39,144 bases of DNA from an uncultured Lachnospiraceae bacterium (GTDB lineage: Bacteria > Bacillota > Clostridia > Lachnospirales > Lachnospiraceae): positions 1 to 39,144 of the forward strand of contig CACYJP010000021.1 of the NCBI GenBank assembly GCA_902774725.1, given 5' to 3'. Below are positions 36,651-39,144 of the stretch, one piece after another. How positions within the stretch are numbered: position 1 is the first letter of the stretch; every line of letters begins with the position of its first letter. The notes beneath the pieces are model-generated. The model made no database searches, was not told where the DNA came from, and saw only the letters and a program-made list of their open reading frames with translations. The position numbers and the translations under genes were made by a program.

Positions 36651-37241
36651 ATGATATCAGATAAAGTAATAGTTGATAGTCATGGCAGAGGAATGGAGGA
36701 AGCTCTTGCTGCTGCTGAGTGGCTTGTTGTGGATGCACCTGAAAAAGAAAAGCTCAGAGTCAGGCTTCTCGGAGAAGAGATGATGTGTCTTGTCAGAGAG
36801 ATAGCAGGCGGAATGGAAGGTGAATTCTGGGGCGAGCGTATTGACAATAAGGTTTACCTTCACCTTTCGACAAATACTCTGATGTATGCAGAAAAAAGAA
36901 AGGAATTCCTTGATGTTTCCACTTCAGGACAGAATATAAAGAGAAGAGGCGTTCTCGGTAAAATTATTGAAGCGTATGAGAAGGCTCTTTCTCCAAAGGA
37001 TAAAAGAACTGCTGCTGAGATGGTTTTCAGCTCCGCAGGAATGGGTGGTTCATCAGCATATACTTCATCAACCAATCTTATGTGGAGCATGTCTGACTAT
37101 ACAGATGTTCTTTACGGACCTGATGGTGATGAACAGGAAAGAGATGATCTTGAGAAATCAATCATTGCGAATATCGCTGATGAGGTCAGTGTTGGAATAG
37201 CAGGAGATAATGTCGAAGTAATAGTTGAGAAAACCATATAA
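36651..37241 (+). CDS. Unrecognised 196-residue protein, distantly like a GHKL ATPase
   Basis: A soluble, mixed alpha/beta protein. It opens with VIVDSHGRGMEEALAAAEW and has a helix LRVRLLGEEMMCLVREIAG, which sits where GHKL ATPases (for example SpoIIAB/RsbW) have their N-box, followed by strands with VYLHLSTNTLM. I cannot identify glycine-rich ATP-lid motifs, so ATP binding is uncertain. A GGAGG site lies about 8 bases upstream and the stop of the transporter gene is 2 bases before its ATG, so it is in the galactoside operon. Proteins of this appearance seem frequent in Lachnospiraceae, to my memory, without a defined function. Confidence 0.75.
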   Translation: MISDKVIVDSHGRGMEEALAAAEWLVVDAPEKEKLRVRLLGEEMMCLVREIAGGMEGEFWGERIDNKVYLHLSTNTLMYAEKRKEFLDVSTSGQNIKRRGVLGKIIEAYEKALSPKDKRTAAEMVFSSAGMGGSSAYTSSTNLMWSMSDYTDVLYGPDGDEQERDDLEKSIIANIADEVSVGIAGDNVEVIVEKTI

Positions 37242-37280
37242 TCCTGATCATACATCTCAAATGAGACAGATTACAGGATT
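37240..37280 (+). other. Small stem-loop between the unknown gene and the alpha-galactosidase gene
   Basis: AATCCTG (37240-37246) pairs with CAGGATT (37274-37280), enclosing TCTC/GAGA. It begins at the stop codon of the upstream gene and ends just before AGAGGCGG, the ribosome site of the next gene. There is no T-run, so it is not a typical terminator. Confidence 0.35.
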
Positions 37281-37291
37281 CAGAGGCGGAT

Positions 37292-39144
37292 ATGATAATA
37301 GACGGTAAGAAGTATTACATACTTAATACGAATAAAACATCATATGTATTCAGGATTACAGATTCCGGACACCTGGAGCATCTTTATTATGGCAGGAAGA
37401 TAAGAGTAACTGACAGTCTTGCCGGACTTGTTGAAAGACATGAGTTTGCTCCGGGTAATAATAATGTCTACAGCTCAGAGTTCTCCAATATGACGCTTAA
37501 TGATATGTGTCTTGAGGTTTCCTTCGAAGGAAAGGGCGATAATAGAGAGAGCTTTATTGTCGTTGAAAATGCTGATGGCAGCAGGACCTCGGATTTTACT
37601 TACGAAAGTACTGTCATAGATAATGAAAAGGCTGTTCTTACATATATGCCGTCATCCTATGTGGAGGGTGATGCTGAGCATCTGGGAATTGTTTTATATG
37701 ATAAAAAGAATAAGCTCAGACTGTTTCTTGATTATTATGTTTTTGAAAAGGAAGATGTAATTACCAGAACTGCTAGAATCCTTAATGAAGGAGAGGTTCC
37801 GGTTAAGCTTAGAAGAATCATGTCGGCGCAGCTTGGGCTTTATGAGAAGGGATACATCCTGTCTACATTTAACGGCGCGTGGGCAAGGGAGATGGATCGA
37901 AACGACACACCTCTTTTGGCCGGTACGCATCTGAATCTGAGCTATACAGGAACATCCTCCAATACAGCCAATCCTTTCTTCATGCTGTCGACTCCTTCAA
38001 CTACGGAGGACAGCGGTATTGTATACGGCTTTAATCTCATGTATAGTGGAAACCATGCTGAGATAGCAGAGGTAAATGAGTTTGGTAAGACAAGGATACT
38101 CTGGGGTATAAATCCAAAGAGCTTCAGCTGGCAGCTGGAGAGCGGTATGGAGTTTGAAAGCCCAGAGGCGATAATGACATTTTCTGATGAAGGCTTTAAT
38201 AAAATGAGTGAGAATATGCATAGCTTCATCAGAGAACATGTCGTAAGAGGAGAATGGGCGAAAAAGGAAAGACCGGTTCTACTAAACAGTTGGGAAGCAG
38301 CATATTTTGATATAAATGAAACAAATCTTCTGAAGCTTGCAAAGGCAGGCAAAGAGGTTGGAATAGAACTGTTCGTTATGGATGACGGATGGTTCGGTGA
38401 GAGAAATGATGACAGCTCTTCACTTGGAGACTGGACAGTAAATAAAAAGAAGCTTCCGGGTGGTCTTAAAGGTCTTGCGGATAAGATAAATAAAATGGGA
38501 ATGGAATTCGGTATATGGGTTGAACCTGAGATGGTAAATGTGAATTCCAATCTTTACAGAAACCATCCTGACTGGGTACTGCAGGTACCGGGAGGAGAGC
38601 AGAGTGAGGGACGAAATCAGCGAATACTCGATCTGTGTAACATCGATGTTCAACAGTATATAATCGATTCCATGTCTGAGGTCTTCAGCAGTGCCAACAT
38701 AAGCTATGTTAAGTGGGACATGAACAGAAACATGTCTGATATGTACAGCAATATCCTGGATAGAGATAGACAGGGAGAGGTCTGTCACAGGTATGTTGTT
38801 GGTCTCTATAAGATAATAAGAGCACTCAGAAAAAAGTTTCCTCATATACTTTTTGAAGGCTGTGCGTCAGGTGGTAATAGGTTTGATCTCGGAATGCTTT
38901 GTTACTTCCCTCAGATATGGGCAAGTGATAACACAGACGCTCTGGAAAGAACGCGTATTCAGACAGGCTACAGTTATGGATATCCGCAGAGTACATGGGG
39001 AGCACATGTGTCTTCAGTTCCAAACCATCAGACACTCAGAAGGACACCGCTTGAGACACGTTTCGATGTTGCTGCATTTGGCTGTCTTGGTTATGAGCTG
39101 AACTTAAGAGATATGTCCTCTCAGAATCTGGATAAAATAAAAGA
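37292..39144 (+). CDS. Alpha-galactosidase, glycoside hydrolase family 36 (partial, runs off the window)
   Basis: From ATG 37292, with AGAGGCGG just upstream, 617 residues are visible with no stop before the window ends; complete family members have about 720-740. Residues 1-320 form the N-terminal beta-sandwich and the catalytic barrel follows, with NSWEAAYFDI, MDDGWFGERND and GIWVEPEMVN. The nucleophile is D476 in VKWDMNR and the acid/base D546 in ASDNTDA; EGCASGGNRFD lies between them. There is no signal peptide, so it should act on imported raffinose-type or galactomannan-derived oligosaccharides in the cytoplasm, in line with the adjacent symporter and GH2 gene. It is the clearest substrate clue for this locus. 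Confidence 0.93.
   Translation, partial: MIIDGKKYYILNTNKTSYVFRITDSGHLEHLYYGRKIRVTDSLAGLVERHEFAPGNNNVYSSEFSNMTLNDMCLEVSFEGKGDNRESFIVVENADGSRTSDFTYESTVIDNEKAVLTYMPSSYVEGDAEHLGIVLYDKKNKLRLFLDYYVFEKEDVITRTARILNEGEVPVKLRRIMSAQLGLYEKGYILSTFNGAWAREMDRNDTPLLAGTHLNLSYTGTSSNTANPFFMLSTPSTTEDSGIVYGFNLMYSGNHAEIAEVNEFGKTRILWGINPKSFSWQLESGMEFESPEAIMTFSDEGFNKMSENMHSFIREHVVRGEWAKKERPVLLNSWEAAYFDINETNLLKLAKAGKEVGIELFVMDDGWFGERNDDSSSLGDWTVNKKKLPGGLKGLADKINKMGMEFGIWVEPEMVNVNSNLYRNHPDWVLQVPGGEQSEGRNQRILDLCNIDVQQYIIDSMSEVFSSANISYVKWDMNRNMSDMYSNILDRDRQGEVCHRYVVGLYKIIRALRKKFPHILFEGCASGGNRFDLGMLCYFPQIWASDNTDALERTRIQTGYSYGYPQSTWGAHVSSVPNHQTLRRTPLETRFDVAAFGCLGYELNLRDMSSQNLDKIK

Overview
The window looks like chromosomal DNA of an anaerobic, fibre-degrading Firmicute, most likely a Lachnospiraceae member of the Butyrivibrio/Pseudobutyrivibrio type. 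This is inferred from the moderately AT-rich composition, strong GGAGG ribosome sites with several TTG/GTG starts, a split transketolase, a V-type ATPase with the Enterococcus-like gene order, GH2/GH36 galactosidases with a GPH-family symporter, and many secreted or signalling proteins. No species can be named from the sequence alone.

Layout: (1) 1-3127: the tail of an unknown gene, a terminator, a metallophosphoesterase with its own extended -10 promoter, and a two-gene transketolase. (2) 3177-9380: three envelope genes. The first is a single polypeptide fusing a secreted GH5 glucanase to a cellulose-synthase-type GT2 and a PilZ-like tail. The second is a membrane-anchored lysozyme-like protein with a very charged cytoplasmic region. 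The third is a lipoprotein-permease ABC fusion whose ATPase-coupling loop is degenerate. (3) 9392-18563: a nine-gene V-type ATPase operon (F-I-K-E-C-G-A-B-D in Enterococcus ntp naming) with its own promoter and terminator. Its proteolipid carries the residues that bind Na+ in Enterococcus hirae. Two unusually long gaps in this otherwise tight operon hold strongly foldable DNA: a multi-hairpin element between ntpK and ntpE, and a MITE-like inverted-repeat element between ntpB and ntpD. (4) 18647-27688: a condensation-like acyltransferase, an AMP-dependent acyl ligase broken by an internal deletion, a FecR-domain protein, a 1130-residue repetitive surface protein and a CHASE2-adenylyl cyclase, ending at a bidirectional terminator. 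(5) 27712-32708: a convergent GAF-GGDEF diguanylate cyclase, a 48-residue zinc ribbon, and two tandem membrane receptors with SpoIIE/RsbU-type PP2C phosphatase domains. (6) 32722-39144: a galactoside utilisation locus with a GH2 enzyme, a GPH symporter, an unrecognised 196-residue protein and the first ~617 residues of a GH36 alpha-galactosidase that runs off the window.

How it may work together: the window is rich in signalling between envelope and cytoplasm. It has a cAMP-making and a c-di-GMP-making enzyme, two phosphatase receptors and a beta-glucan synthase with a degenerate PilZ-like end. The most unusual items are the GH5-GT2 fusion, the FecR/surface-protein/CHASE2-cyclase set, and the two foldback elements embedded in the V-ATPase operon. 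No CRISPR array, tRNA, rRNA, transposase or phage structural gene was seen.
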